64,000 nt of DNA. It comes from Hyphomicrobiales bacterium (lineage in GTDB: Bacteria; Pseudomonadota; Alphaproteobacteria; Rhizobiales; Rhizobiaceae). Position 1 is the first letter of the stretch. Each line of letters begins with the position of its first letter. The DNA is taken from positions 62,001-126,000 of the forward strand of contig UBQX01000010.1 of assembly GCA_900467685.1 (NCBI GenBank). The letters run 5' to 3'. A program made the translations under genes and the position numbers. Below the pieces are notes generated by a model. That model saw nothing but the letters and a program-made list of their open reading frames with translations. It was not told the origin of the DNA and made no database searches. Shown here one piece after another: positions 45,657-55,118 of the stretch.

Positions 45657-46352
45657 GTGACGAAGATTGCCGGTGTTCTCTTCGACAAGGACGGAACGCT
45701 GCTTGACTACTTCAAGAGCTGGTCGCCCGTGAACCGCAAGCTGGCGCTGATCGCGGCCGAGGGAGACCAGGCGCTGGCCGACAGCCTGCTGCGCGCCACC
45801 GGAATGGACCCCGAGACCGGGCATGTCGTCGCCGACAGCCTGCTCGCCGCCGGCAATACGGAAGAGATCGCCGAGGGTCTCGTTGCGGCCGGTTCGAAAC
45901 TCACCGCCGAACAACTGGTCAAGGACCTCGACTGGCTCTTCGCCGAGGCGGCCTCGAACGCCGTTCCGGTGACGGATCTCGAATCATTCTTCTTGAGGCT
46001 GAGAGCGCGTGGCCTGAAACTTGGCGTCGCCTCCAGCGATAACGAACTCTCGATCCGCCGCACCGCCGAACGTTTTCGCTTCCTCTCCTGCCTCGACTAC
46101 ATTGCCGGCTACGACACCGGTTACGGCTGCAAGCCGGAGCCCGGCATGGTGCTCGGCTTTGCGCAGGTGACGGGGCTGACGCCGCGTGAAATTCTGGTCG
46201 TCGGCGACAACAGCCATGACATGATGATGGGCCGCAACGCCTCCGCCGGCCTGACCATCGGCGTCCTGACTGGCACGGGCACGCGCGAAACACTCGGCCC
46301 GCTTTGCGACTATTGCGTCAGCGACATCACCGAGATCGAAACGATCATCTGA
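45657..46352 (+). CDS. HAD-family phosphatase (phosphoglycolate phosphatase-like)
   Basis: The 231-residue hydrolase starts at GTG 45657. FDKDGTLLDYF is the nucleophile motif; VASSDNELSIRRTAERF and VGDNSHDMMMGRNA contain the remaining motifs. It resembles Gph or other class IA HAD enzymes. A phosphatase between waaA and lpxK could belong to Kdo or lipid A metabolism, since Kdo synthesis includes a KDO-8-phosphate phosphatase (KdsC), but this protein has a cap domain that KdsC lacks. Function unproven. Confidence 0.88.
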   Translation: MTKIAGVLFDKDGTLLDYFKSWSPVNRKLALIAAEGDQALADSLLRATGMDPETGHVVADSLLAAGNTEEIAEGLVAAGSKLTAEQLVKDLDWLFAEAASNAVPVTDLESFFLRLRARGLKLGVASSDNELSIRRTAERFRFLSCLDYIAGYDTGYGCKPEPGMVLGFAQVTGLTPREILVVGDNSHDMMMGRNASAGLTIGVLTGTGTRETLGPLCDYCVSDITEIETII

Positions 46353-46426
46353 AATGCGGACCTTGCCAACCGCCGGGAATCGCGGTTTTGGTGGGCTATC
46401 GGCAAACGCGGCGGGAGTGAGTGACC

Positions 46427-47467
46427 ATGGTTTCCGAATCCCCGCCTTTCTGGTGGACGAAAATCGGCTGGCAGGCGGTGCTGCTTTCGCCCGCAATGCT
46501 GATCTACGGCGCGATTGCCGGCCGCAACATGCGCCGCGCCCGACGCACTCCGGTCGATTGCCCGGTCATCTGTGTCGGCAATTTCACGGTCGGTGGCGCC
46601 GGCAAGACGCCAACGGCGATTGCACTGGCAAAGGCCGCCACCGCGCTCGGCCACAAGCCCGGCATCCTGAGCCGTGGCTATTCGGGGACGATCTCCAAGC
46701 CCACCATTGTCGATCCGCATCATCATCGTGCCGTCGATGTCGGCGACGAGCCTCTGCTGCTGGCCCGCGCCGGGCTGACCGTAGTGGCCCGCAACCGTCT
46801 GGAAGGCGCCAGGAAACTGATTGCGGAAGGCGCCGACGTGATCATCATGGATGACGGTTTCCAGAGCGCCCGCATCGCTATCGACTACGCCCTCGTCGTG
46901 GTGGATGGAAAGCGTGGCATCGGCAACGGCCTTGTCGTTCCGTCCGGCCCGGTTCGGGCGCCGCTGCGGGAACAGCTCTACCATGTGACGACGCTGCTCG
47001 CGGTGTCCGGCGGCCCGGCTGCCGACCCCTTCATCCGCCGCATGGCGCGCGCCGGCAAGCCGGTGCTTGAGGCCTCTGTGGGGCCGGTCAACGGGACCGA
47101 ATTTGCCGGCAGGCGCGTCTTCGCCTTCGCGGGCATCGCCGATCCCACGAAATTCTTCAAGAGCCTGGCCGATGTCGGGGCGGAGGTGGTGGCGACGCGC
47201 GCGTTCCCGGACCACCATCACTTTGCAGAGGATGAAATCCGCTCGCTTTGCGTCGATGCGGAGCGCGACGGTCTGCTGCTGGTCACCACGGCGAAGGATC
47301 GCGTGCGCCTCTCCGGACATCATGGCGCGATGGATGAGCTGATCGAGCGCATCCATGTTCTCGATGTCGAGATGAGGTTCGACGATCCGGCAGCACCGGG
47401 TTTCATCGTCGAGCAGGCCTTCTCAAATTTCCGCAAGCGGAAGTTCGCCGTGAGGAAGACGAAGTAA
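46427..47467 (+). CDS. lpxK: Tetraacyldisaccharide 4'-kinase
   Basis: Phosphorylates the 4' position of the lipid A disaccharide at the inner membrane. The 346-residue protein has an N-terminal hydrophobic anchor (IGWQAVLLSPAMLIYGAI) and the Walker A GNFTVGGAGKTPT (51-63). MDDGFQSARI and the other conserved parts of LpxK are intact. The start is ATG 46427; an in-frame GTG at 46421 is close. It follows the HAD gene and precedes a convergent DUF2093 gene. Confidence 0.95.
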   Translation: MVSESPPFWWTKIGWQAVLLSPAMLIYGAIAGRNMRRARRTPVDCPVICVGNFTVGGAGKTPTAIALAKAATALGHKPGILSRGYSGTISKPTIVDPHHHRAVDVGDEPLLLARAGLTVVARNRLEGARKLIAEGADVIIMDDGFQSARIAIDYALVVVDGKRGIGNGLVVPSGPVRAPLREQLYHVTTLLAVSGGPAADPFIRRMARAGKPVLEASVGPVNGTEFAGRRVFAFAGIADPTKFFKSLADVGAEVVATRAFPDHHHFAEDEIRSLCVDAERDGLLLVTTAKDRVRLSGHHGAMDELIERIHVLDVEMRFDDPAAPGFIVEQAFSNFRKRKFAVRKTK

Positions 47468-47470
47468 GCC

Positions 47471-47701
47471 TCAGCGGCGTTGGTTGGGCAGCGCGCCGGC
47501 GCGCTTCTCCGCTTCCAGCGAAGAGGCCGCATCGCAATAGGCCTCCTGGCGCGCTACGCTCCAGTATTTCATCTCGTCGATCGGGATCTGCTTGCCTGTG
47601 ATCGCGCAGATCACATAGGAGCCCGGCGTGAGGATCTGGAAATCACCGTCCAGAAAACGGATCCGCGCCTCGCGCCCACCGGGTCCTTCAAAGCGGTTCA
47701 T
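47471..47701 (-). CDS. DUF2093 protein
   Basis: A 76-residue conserved protein from ATG 47701 with AGGAG upstream. MNRFEGPGGREARIRFLDGD and the CAITGKQIPIDEMKYWSV segment, with a cysteine pair, are characteristic. Function is unknown; it usually sits next to mutL and lpxK in rhizobia, as here. It is convergent with lpxK (three bases apart). Confidence 0.9.
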   Translation of the reverse strand: MNRFEGPGGREARIRFLDGDFQILTPGSYVICAITGKQIPIDEMKYWSVARQEAYCDAASSLEAEKRAGALPNQRR

Positions 47702-47800
47702 CCGTTGTCTCCTGAAAAGTTTTGCTAAAGTGCTTCGCCCACGCATTTGTTCGCCATACCAGACTTGGCTTGGAGGAACAATCCGGGGGTGCTTTCCAGC

Positions 47801-49645
47801 TCAGCTACGCCCGAACAGCCGCTCGATGTCGGAGAGCTTGAGCTCTATATAGGTAGGCCTGCCGTGATTGCACTGGCCCGACCCCGGCGTCGCCTCCATC
47901 TGGCGCAACAGCGCGTTCATCTCTTCCGGCCTCAGCCGCCGGCCCGAGCGCACCGAGCCGTGGCAGGAGAGCGTTGCCGCCAGATGATCAAGCTTCGACG
48001 CCAGCGTATCGGACGTATCCCATTCCGCAATCTCGTCCGCCAGCTGCCGGATCAGACCCCTCGCATCGATCTCGCCCAGCATGGCCGGCGTCTCCCGCAC
48101 CGCGATCGCGCCGGGACCGAAACGCTCATAGGCAAGGCCGAACTGGTCGAGGCTTGTCGCGTGATCCATCAGCCGGTCGCAATCCTCCTCCGGAAGATCA
48201 ATGATTTCGGGGATCAGTAGTGCCTGTGACGGGATGCGCCGCGACCGCATGGCCTCGCGCATCGTTTCAAAGACCAGCCGCTCATGCGCCGCATGCTGGT
48301 CGACAATGACCAGCCCATCTTCAGTCTGTGCGACGATATAGTTCTCATGCACCTGCGCCCGCGCCGCTCCCAGATGGAAGCCCGCAGCCGTGGGTGTCGC
48401 TTGAGGGGCGGGGGCCGGTTGGCTCTCCATTGTCTCGGCGCGCGCCGAGGGCGTTGCAAAGGCCTCGAAACCCGCCTGCATCGCTTCAGCAAATCCCGTG
48501 GCGCGGTCCTCGCGCAAGGGGCGGAAAGGCGAGGCCTGCGGAGACCAACCGGCATTGGGTGTGGCACGATAGGCCGGCGCACCGCCGCCAAAGCCATTGG
48601 AATGGCCGGCGGGGCGGAAGGCCTGCATCATCGCCGCTGCACCGGTCGTCGAAGCCCGCGCGCCGTCACGCTGCAGCGCCTCTCGAATCGCACCGATCAG
48701 CAGACCGCGCACGAGACCCGGATCGCGGAAGCGGACATCGGATTTCGCGGGATGCACGTTCACATCCACCAGCGCGGGATCGAGCGTCAGCCAGAGGACG
48801 GCCACGGGATGGCGGCCCGACGGTACCGTCTCGGCATAGGCAGCCCTGAGCGCCGAGAGCAGTTGACGGTCCTGCACGGGGCGGCCGTTGACGAAGAGAT
48901 ATTGATGCGCGCTGTTGCCCCGGTTGAAGGTCGGCAGGCCCGCGAATCCGGAAAGCGCCACATCCTCGCGCTCGGCGTCGATCTCGATCGCGTTGTCCTT
49001 GAACTCGCGACCGAGCACCTGCGCGATGCGCGCCAGCCGGTCGTCGCCGGTGCCGGCAAATTCCAGCGTCGTGCGGTCCTGGCCGGACAGCGTGAAGCGG
49101 ATACCCGGGAAGGCGATCGCCATGCGTTTCACGACTTCGGTAACGGCGGCCGTTTCGGCCTTCTCGGTCTTGAGGAATTTCAGCCGTGCGGGTGTGGCAA
49201 AGAACAGGTCGCGCACTTCCACGACCGTGCCCTTGTTGGCGCCGGCCGGACGCACCGGCTCGACCTTTCCGCCGGTGATGCGGATTTCCGACCCGGCCTC
49301 CGCCCCTTCGGTCCGGCTAGTAATCTGCACGCGCGCGACGGAACCGATCGAGGGCAGGGCCTCGCCGCGAAAGCCGAGCGTGCGAATATCCTCAAGCCCG
49401 CTATCGATCTTGGAGGTGCAATGCCGCCGCACGGCCAGTTCCAGATCGGCAGGCCCCATGCCGCAGCCATTGTCGATGATGCGCAGGAGGCTCTTGCCTC
49501 CGCCGGCCGTCGCAATTTCGACGCGGGTCGCGCCGGCGTCGATGGCATTTTCAATCAGTTCCTTCGCCGCGCTTGCCGGACGCTCGATGACCTCGCCGGC
49601 GGCGATCTGGTTGATAAGCGTTTCGGGCAGCTGTCTGATGGCCAT
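47801..49645 (-). CDS. mutL: DNA mismatch repair protein MutL
   Basis: Links mismatch recognition by MutS to strand removal. The 614-residue protein has the GHL ATPase domain ([30 protein letters not shown]) and a C-terminal domain carrying the endonuclease motif [12 protein letters not shown] (449-460). SCHGSVRSG and CNHGRPT supply the other metal ligands, so this MutL probably nicks DNA, as in organisms lacking MutH. A Pro/Ala linker separates the halves. The start [10 protein letters not shown] is conventional; the ribosome binding site is poor. Confidence 0.96.
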   Translation of the reverse strand: MAIRQLPETLINQIAAGEVIERPASAAKELIENAIDAGATRVEIATAGGGKSLLRIIDNGCGMGPADLELAVRRHCTSKIDSGLEDIRTLGFRGEALPSIGSVARVQITSRTEGAEAGSEIRITGGKVEPVRPAGANKGTVVEVRDLFFATPARLKFLKTEKAETAAVTEVVKRMAIAFPGIRFTLSGQDRTTLEFAGTGDDRLARIAQVLGREFKDNAIEIDAEREDVALSGFAGLPTFNRGNSAHQYLFVNGRPVQDRQLLSALRAAYAETVPSGRHPVAVLWLTLDPALVDVNVHPAKSDVRFRDPGLVRGLLIGAIREALQRDGARASTTGAAAMMQAFRPAGHSNGFGGGAPAYRATPNAGWSPQASPFRPLREDRATGFAEAMQAGFEAFATPSARAETMESQPAPAPQATPTAAGFHLGAARAQVHENYIVAQTEDGLVIVDQHAAHERLVFETMREAMRSRRIPSQALLIPEIIDLPEEDCDRLMDHATSLDQFGLAYERFGPGAIAVRETPAMLGEIDARGLIRQLADEIAEWDTSDTLASKLDHLAATLSCHGSVRSGRRLRPEEMNALLRQMEATPGSGQCNHGRPTYIELKLSDIERLFGRS

Positions 49646-49974
49646 GGTGCAGAAGGGAATCGCCGGTGGGTTCTTGAGGGTCGCCATCGGTCTTATCGCA
49701 AAAATGCGCCAGCCCAAAGCCGCAAGCGTCCGTGATGACGCACATATTTCCCCGCCAGCCGATTTATGGCCGTACTTATTAAACCGTCCTTAAGGTCTTA
49801 CTGCCATCGTCCAACCCATTGGAATGAGCGCGTGTTTCCCCCTCAAAGGGTGGGTATCTGTACATCGTTGCCGGACGAGTACCTGACGATACCCGCAACG
49901 AAAACGCTCCAATCTCAACCCGGCATGATCAGGAAAAGTCAGCCAATGCCTGCGTGCGGGTATCGAGGTCCTAT
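49646..49974. other. Intergenic region between mutL and the PAS/receiver gene
   Basis: About 330 bases with the divergent promoters of mutL and the signalling gene. I see no gene or long repeat; only GAGG before 49975 is clearly a ribosome binding site. Confidence 0.5.
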
Positions 49975-51651
49975 ATGGGTCATGTTGCGCCCATCGGCAG
50001 CGACATTGCGAACATTATGTTCGAGACGTGCACAGACGCGCTCGACACGGGCATCCTTGTCTTTTCCAAAAGTGACCACATTCTGACCGCCAGCAAGAAT
50101 GCCGGAAATTTCTTTCCCGTCTCCGATGAATTCCTGAAGCCCGGAACGAGCCTGCGCGCCTTCCTGATCGCACTCTTCGAAGTGGGCGCTTCGAAAGCCC
50201 ACTCGCCATCGCTCTCGATCCCCGGCGCGTCGCGGGACAAATGGGTTTCCGAACGCATTGCCGCCATGTGGCACGAGCGTGGCGAAGATGAAATGCGCCT
50301 CGGCCGCGACCGGACGCTGTCTTTGACGACCCGGCGGCTGGCCAGCGGTCTCGGCATCCTGATGGTGCGAGACGTCTCTGCCCATCGCAAGATGGAAGAC
50401 CGCTGGAGAAGCGATCTCGAACGCGTCGCCGTGACGGAAGACATTCTGGACAATCTTCCGTCCATGCTCTTCGTGGTCGACCGCAACCTCACCTATGTGG
50501 CGGCCAACAAGGCCTATGGCCGCTTTCACGGCGTATCGCCGGAAAGTCTCATCGACCGCCGGCTTGTCGATGTCGTCGATTCGGAAAACGCGCAGCGTCA
50601 CGAGGCTGAGGTGCGCGAGGTGCTTGCCTCGGGCAAGACATTCATCGGCCGCGAAACCATGGACCTGGGTGGCGGAAGGGTTTCGTTTCTCACGCAGCGC
50701 TTCAGGCTCGGCAATCCCGGCAACTATTTTGTCGTCACGCTGAAGCAGCAGGTTTCGGACATTCATGAAAGCGACGGCACGGCAGGCAAATCGGAGGCCC
50801 GCGAGCCGGCGGTGAAAGACACGGAGCGTTTGCTTGACGAGGTGGAAGCCGGCCACGAGCCTGCGCCGACTGGGGCGAGCACCGTCTTGCTCCTCAGCAG
50901 CGACCAGGCTTTCGGTGCTGCCCTCAACGAGGCTCTCCATGCGTTCCGGTTCGATGCCTGCCACGCAGCCAGCCTCGCGGAAGCCCGCGCAATTCTCCAG
51001 GCCGCCTACGAGGCAGGTCTGTCCGTCGATCTGATCATGGCCGACGAGGCGGATGTCGACATCTCCGCGCTGATGTCGATGGATATCCAGGTTCTGCCGC
51101 TGAGCCGCGCTCGCCCCGTTCATTTCGCCGTGGCCGAAGCTGCGGCGGCGGTCACGCATCGCTCGCGATCCGTCTCATACGAGATCGATGCGGATTACCT
51201 TCCGGAGTTTCCGGAGCCGAACCATGTCGCCGAACCTTCGGGTTTCGACGTCGATCTTCTGGTCGTTGAGGACAACCCGGTCAACCAGGAAGTCTATGCA
51301 CAGGTTCTCGGGAGCCTGGGCATTAGCTACGAACTGGCGAAGGATGGGACGGAGGCCTTGGGCTTGTGGGACATCCTGCGGCCTTCCCTTGTGCTGATGG
51401 ATCTGGAATTGCCCGATCTCAATGGTTGCGAGGTGACGCAGCGGATCCGCGAGGCGGAAAGCGCCGGCGGGCAGAGAGCCTCCATCATTGGCGTGATGCC
51501 CAAGGTGTCGCAGGAAAAGCATGAGAAATGCCTTGCTGCGGGCATGGACGATACGATCGTGAAGCCGCTTTCGGTCGAGACGATCGAGGCGCTCTATAAA
51601 CGCCACATGCTTTTGCTGCTCGACAGGCATGAGACCATGGTGGCTGGCTGA
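49975..51651 (+). CDS. PAS/receiver signalling protein without kinase domain
   Basis: A 558-residue soluble protein. The N-terminal region (about 15-130) is PAS-like, followed by a second PAS domain (about 145-255, LPSMLFVVDRNLTYVAANKA). Next come a degenerate receiver-like region (about 290-400) and a real receiver domain at about 424-548 with the phosphorylatable Asp476 in LVLMDLELPDLNG. There is no histidine kinase or HTH domain, which is unusual for this arrangement. Start ATG 49975 has GAGG seven bases upstream. The GGDEF-EAL protein follows 168 bases later on the same strand, so the two may form a pathway. Confidence 0.85.
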   Translation: MGHVAPIGSDIANIMFETCTDALDTGILVFSKSDHILTASKNAGNFFPVSDEFLKPGTSLRAFLIALFEVGASKAHSPSLSIPGASRDKWVSERIAAMWHERGEDEMRLGRDRTLSLTTRRLASGLGILMVRDVSAHRKMEDRWRSDLERVAVTEDILDNLPSMLFVVDRNLTYVAANKAYGRFHGVSPESLIDRRLVDVVDSENAQRHEAEVREVLASGKTFIGRETMDLGGGRVSFLTQRFRLGNPGNYFVVTLKQQVSDIHESDGTAGKSEAREPAVKDTERLLDEVEAGHEPAPTGASTVLLLSSDQAFGAALNEALHAFRFDACHAASLAEARAILQAAYEAGLSVDLIMADEADVDISALMSMDIQVLPLSRARPVHFAVAEAAAAVTHRSRSVSYEIDADYLPEFPEPNHVAEPSGFDVDLLVVEDNPVNQEVYAQVLGSLGISYELAKDGTEALGLWDILRPSLVLMDLELPDLNGCEVTQRIREAESAGGQRASIIGVMPKVSQEKHEKCLAAGMDDTIVKPLSVETIEALYKRHMLLLLDRHETMVAG

Positions 51652-51818
51652 TCACGTTTCCATTTTCAGGAAGTGTTGCATCCGCGTGACGCTTTTTGTC
51701 GGCGCAGACTTACAAGGCGCGATTTGTAACGGCTTCCACTATCCTTTTCTTAATCAATTTCCCGCCAAATGACGAACATCAACGGTTTGATTGTTCAAGG
51801 AATCCGGGGGATGGCGGT

Positions 51819-53171
51819 TTGGCGAGATCTGCGAGCGCGGAGATGATCCTGCAAAGTGAGCAGGCCTCTGGCTTCACCGATCCCCTGACCGGGCTCGGGA
51901 ACCGCAATCGCCTGCGCGAGAAGGTCAACCAGCTTGCTGCGGAGCGCGCCGACGATCCGGCCCCGTTCACCATTGGTATTGCCAATCTCGATGGCTTCCG
52001 CCCGATCAACGATCTCTTCGGTCGCGATGCCGGCGACGAAATTCTCTGCCAGGTGGCCCACCGCCTGAGCGCCTGCATGCCGAGCGGCGCGATCGTGACA
52101 CGGCAGGGCAGCGATGAATTCGCCTTCGTGCTCCCGCTCGTTTTCGAGCGTCACGGAGCGGAGCGGGTCGGTGCCATGTTCAAGGAAGTCCTGTCTGCGC
52201 CCTATGACCTTGGCGATCGCCATGTCCGGCTGTCCGCCTCCTTCGGCTTTGCCGTCTATCCCTTCGCCGGCGAGGACTTTCCGGATCTCCTGAAGAGCGC
52301 GGAAACCGCCCTTTATCGCTCGAAGCGCAAGGGGACCGGTCGCGTGACCGTCTATTCCAGCGAGATTGCCGACGAGATGCGGCGCGCGACGCAGATCGAG
52401 CAGGCCCTGCGCAACGCCATCATCGCCGACGAGGTCGATGTTCACTTCCAGCCGATCGTCAATCTCGCCGGCGACGAAGTCGTCGGTTTCGAAGCGCTCG
52501 CCCGTTGGACGGATGCCGATCTCGGATTCGTTTCGCCCGCCGTCTTCGTGCCGCTGGCCGAAGAGCGAGGCTTCATCGATATCCTGACCGAAACCCTGCT
52601 GCGCAAGGCGGCGGCAGCGGCGGTTGCCTGGCCGCACGACCTCTTCCTGTCGTTCAACCTCTCTTCCGCCCAGCTGACCGACGTGCGCACCAGCCAGAAC
52701 GTGATGTCGATCATCAATCGCGTCGGCCTCGATCCGCGTCGCCTCGAGCTGGAGATCACGGAAACCGCCGTCGTGGCCGATCCGGAAACCGCGAGCAAGA
52801 TTATCGCCGACCTGCGCGCCGAGGGCGTGCGCATCTCGCTGGACGATTTCGGAACCGGCCAGTCTAGCCTCGGCCGTCTGATGGATTTCAGCTTCGACAA
52901 GCTGAAGATCGACCGCGCCTTCGTCAGCCGCATCACCCAGGACCCTGCCGCCGAACACATCATCCGGGCAATCGTGGCCATGTGTGAGGGCTTGGGCCTC
53001 GAGGTCGTAGCCGAAGGTGTCGAGGATTTTGCCGAGGCTTTGAAGCTCAAGGCACTGGGCTGCGGCATGGCGCAGGGCTACTTCTACGGCAAGGCGATGG
53101 ATCGCAACGCCGTCAAAACTTTCCTGGCGGAAAAATACGTCGATTTTACCGGCCATTTCGGCCGCGCCTGA
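51819..53171 (+). CDS. GGDEF-EAL protein, probably a cyclic di-GMP phosphodiesterase
   Basis: The 450-residue product has an N-terminal GGDEF domain with the altered signature GSDEF (within RQGSDEFAFVL) and no inhibitory site. A C-terminal EAL domain follows in which all key residues are intact: FEALARW, NLSSAQL, ELEITET, DDFGTGQSS, KLKIDR and AEGVE. The GGDEF part may bind GTP and regulate the EAL phosphodiesterase. The start at TTG 51819 has GGGGGA upstream; an ATG at 51843 is a possible alternative. It may be controlled by the preceding PAS/receiver protein. Confidence 0.85.
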   Translation: MARSASAEMILQSEQASGFTDPLTGLGNRNRLREKVNQLAAERADDPAPFTIGIANLDGFRPINDLFGRDAGDEILCQVAHRLSACMPSGAIVTRQGSDEFAFVLPLVFERHGAERVGAMFKEVLSAPYDLGDRHVRLSASFGFAVYPFAGEDFPDLLKSAETALYRSKRKGTGRVTVYSSEIADEMRRATQIEQALRNAIIADEVDVHFQPIVNLAGDEVVGFEALARWTDADLGFVSPAVFVPLAEERGFIDILTETLLRKAAAAAVAWPHDLFLSFNLSSAQLTDVRTSQNVMSIINRVGLDPRRLELEITETAVVADPETASKIIADLRAEGVRISLDDFGTGQSSLGRLMDFSFDKLKIDRAFVSRITQDPAAEHIIRAIVAMCEGLGLEVVAEGVEDFAEALKLKALGCGMAQGYFYGKAMDRNAVKTFLAEKYVDFTGHFGRA

Positions 53172-53196
53172 CCTGCGCTATCCCCCATAAAACAAA

Positions 53197-53218
53197 AGCC
53201 CGGCGTGAAGGCCGGGCT
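53197..53218 (-). terminator. Intrinsic terminator of the DUF2735 gene
   Basis: Stem agcccggc (53197-53204) with gccgggct (53211-53218). Reading leftwards it is followed by TTTGTTTT. It also lies just beyond the GGDEF-EAL stop, but the T-run is on the minus strand side. Confidence 0.75.
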
Positions 53219-53246
53219 CAAGCTTCAGTCAACGCCACTGCATGCC

Positions 53247-53444
53247 TCATGAATGGGGCTTGCCGTTGGACGATGCGTGCTGCAGTTCTTCATTGATTGC
53301 GTCCTGATGATAGGACGAGCTGCAGTCCACGTAGTTCTTCATCCGCTCGATATCCTGACTGCCGACTCCGCCTCGCTGAGCAAGGCGCGGTGACAGCGGG
53401 AACATGTAGATCGTCGCAGACTGGCGATGATGCTCCGTATGCAT
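53247..53444 (-). CDS. DUF2735 protein, divergent from glnII
   Basis: A 65-residue protein beginning MHTEHHRQSATIYMFPLSPR, which matches the DUF2735 signature (HRESAKIYQFPL-like). An AAGG site lies before the ATG at 53444. Such proteins occur next to glnII in many rhizobia and are expected to respond to nitrogen. The function is unknown. It faces away from glnII with 450 bases between. Confidence 0.85.
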   Translation of the reverse strand: MHTEHHRQSATIYMFPLSPRLAQRGGVGSQDIERMKNYVDCSSSYHQDAINEELQHASSNGKPHS

Positions 53445-53540
53445 GTGTTGGCCTTTCACGGTTCGGTTTTGGGGATCACCCCGTTTATGACGAGAATATA
53501 GTCGATCTCGAAGCCGAATGCACATGAAATATCCGAAAAA

Positions 53541-53563
53541 TGCAAAAATAATAATCTTTTGCA
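53541..53563. promoter_or_regulatory. Inverted repeat tgcaaaa-N9-ttttgca in the glnII/DUF2735 upstream region
   Basis: Perfect 7-base arms (53541-53547 and 53557-53563). The TGCA ends recall NtrC-type sites, but the core does not match the usual consensus. It lies in the AT-rich middle of the region between the two divergent genes. Confidence 0.35.
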
Positions 53564-53781
53564 TAAAAAATAAGCATACATGCACCGTGGAAACGATTTT
53601 AAAAACGATGGCGAAATTTTAATCGCGGTTTTAGGTCGAATTTCTCTCTTGTGAAGCCTCATCCTAACCTGTTGAGAATCATTCATTTCGCGCACGCAGC
53701 AGAAAAACCGGGCAGTTCCAGCGGTTCTTTTGCGCTGCGAAAACAGGAATCTTGCGCATTTTTGAGGGGCGCCCTCGAAAC

Positions 53782-53798
53782 TGGCACGGTCCATGCAT
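53782..53798 (+). promoter_or_regulatory. Sigma-54 promoter of glnII
   Basis: TGGCAC (53782-53787), five bases, then ATGCAT matches the -24/-12 consensus TGGCAC-N5-TTGCW with one change. The spacing of GG and GC is the required 10 bases. glnII is known to be under NtrC and RpoN control in rhizobia. Transcription should start near 53808. Confidence 0.8.
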
Positions 53799-53894
53799 GG
53801 AAGTCAGCGGCCTGTGGCGGCGGCATGAAGCCGGAAGCCTGACCTGTAACGGTTCTCAAAGACCGATCACATTTCAAGGATGAGAGAAACACAA

Positions 53895-54929
53895 ATGACC
53901 AAGTTTAAGCTCGAGTATATCTGGCTCGACGGTTACAAGCCGGTTCCGAACCTGCGCGGCAAGACACAGATCAAGGAATTCGACGCCTTCCCGACGCTGG
54001 AACAGCTCCCGCTCTGGGGCTTTGACGGCTCCTCCACCCAGCAGGCTGAAGGTCACAGCTCGGATTGCGTTCTGAAGCCGGTTGCCATCTATCCGGACCC
54101 GGTCCGCACCAACGGCGCTCTCGTCATGTGCGAAGTCATGATGCCGGATGGCGTCACGCCGCATCCGTCGAACGCCCGCGCCACGATCCTTGACGACGAA
54201 GGTGCATGGTTCGGCTTCGAACAGGAATACTTCTTCTACAAGGACGGCCGTCCGCTCGGCTTCCCGGAACAGGGTTACCCGGCTCCGCAGGGTCCGTATT
54301 ACACCGGCGTTGGCTACAAGAACGTTGGCGACGTTGCTCGCGAGATCGTCGAAGAGCATCTCGACATCTGCCTCGAAGCCGGCATCAACCACGAAGGCAT
54401 CAACGCCGAAGTGGCCAAGGGCCAGTGGGAATTCCAGATTTTCGGCAAGGGCTCCAAGCGCGCCGCCGACGAAATCTGGATGGCTCGTTACCTGCTTGAG
54501 CGCGTTTGCGAAAAGTACGGCATCGACGTCGAATATCACTGCAAGCCGCTCGGCGACACCGACTGGAACGGCTCGGGCATGCATTGCAACTTCTCCACCA
54601 AGTACATGCGCGAAGTTGGCGGCAAGGCCTATTTCGAAGCGCTCATGGCCCAGTTCGCCAAGAACTGGAAGGAGCACATCGACGTGTACGGTCCGGACAA
54701 CGACAAGCGCCTGACCGGCAAGCATGAAACCGCTCCGTGGAACAAGTTCTCCTACGGCGTTGCCGACCGTGGCGCCTCGATCCGCGTTCCGCACTCCTTC
54801 GTGAAGAACGATTATCGCGGCTACCTCGAAGATCGTCGTCCGAACTCGCAAGGGGACCCCTACCAGATCGCATCGCGCGTTCTGCAGACGATCGCAGAAG
54901 TTCCGCTGCCGGCTTCCGCTGCGGCCTGA
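53895..54929 (+). CDS. glnII: Glutamine synthetase II
   Basis: ATP-dependent glutamine formation from glutamate and ammonium by an eukaryote-like octameric enzyme, in addition to GlnA. The 344-residue protein starts MTKFKLEYIWLDGYKPVPNL and has WGFDGSSTQQAEGHSSDC, then NGSGMHCNFSTK and the active-site NDYRGYLEDRRP. Length and sequence are typical of rhizobial GlnII. It is heat-labile and not adenylylated in relatives. The sigma-54 promoter lies about 100 bases upstream. A terminator follows. Confidence 0.97.
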   Translation: MTKFKLEYIWLDGYKPVPNLRGKTQIKEFDAFPTLEQLPLWGFDGSSTQQAEGHSSDCVLKPVAIYPDPVRTNGALVMCEVMMPDGVTPHPSNARATILDDEGAWFGFEQEYFFYKDGRPLGFPEQGYPAPQGPYYTGVGYKNVGDVAREIVEEHLDICLEAGINHEGINAEVAKGQWEFQIFGKGSKRAADEIWMARYLLERVCEKYGIDVEYHCKPLGDTDWNGSGMHCNFSTKYMREVGGKAYFEALMAQFAKNWKEHIDVYGPDNDKRLTGKHETAPWNKFSYGVADRGASIRVPHSFVKNDYRGYLEDRRPNSQGDPYQIASRVLQTIAEVPLPASAAA

Positions 54930-54965
54930 GTTTTCAGCACCTTCTGTTATTGAAGGGAATATTGC

Positions 54966-54994
54966 GCCGGGGCAGGCAACTGCCCCGGCATTTT
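54966..54994 (+). terminator. Intrinsic terminator of glnII
   Basis: Stem gccggggca (54966-54974) with tgccccggc (54981-54989), then a short T-run (attttc). Confidence 0.8.
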
Positions 54995-55118
54995 CGTGCC
55001 GTGGTCTCGACGCGAGACACGGGACCCATCACCGGCGCTGATGACCCTGTCAGCGAAATTTGCTTACTCGCCGGTTAGGTTCAGGCTAGGACAGTCAGAT
55101 TGAATCGGGAGTGGAACC

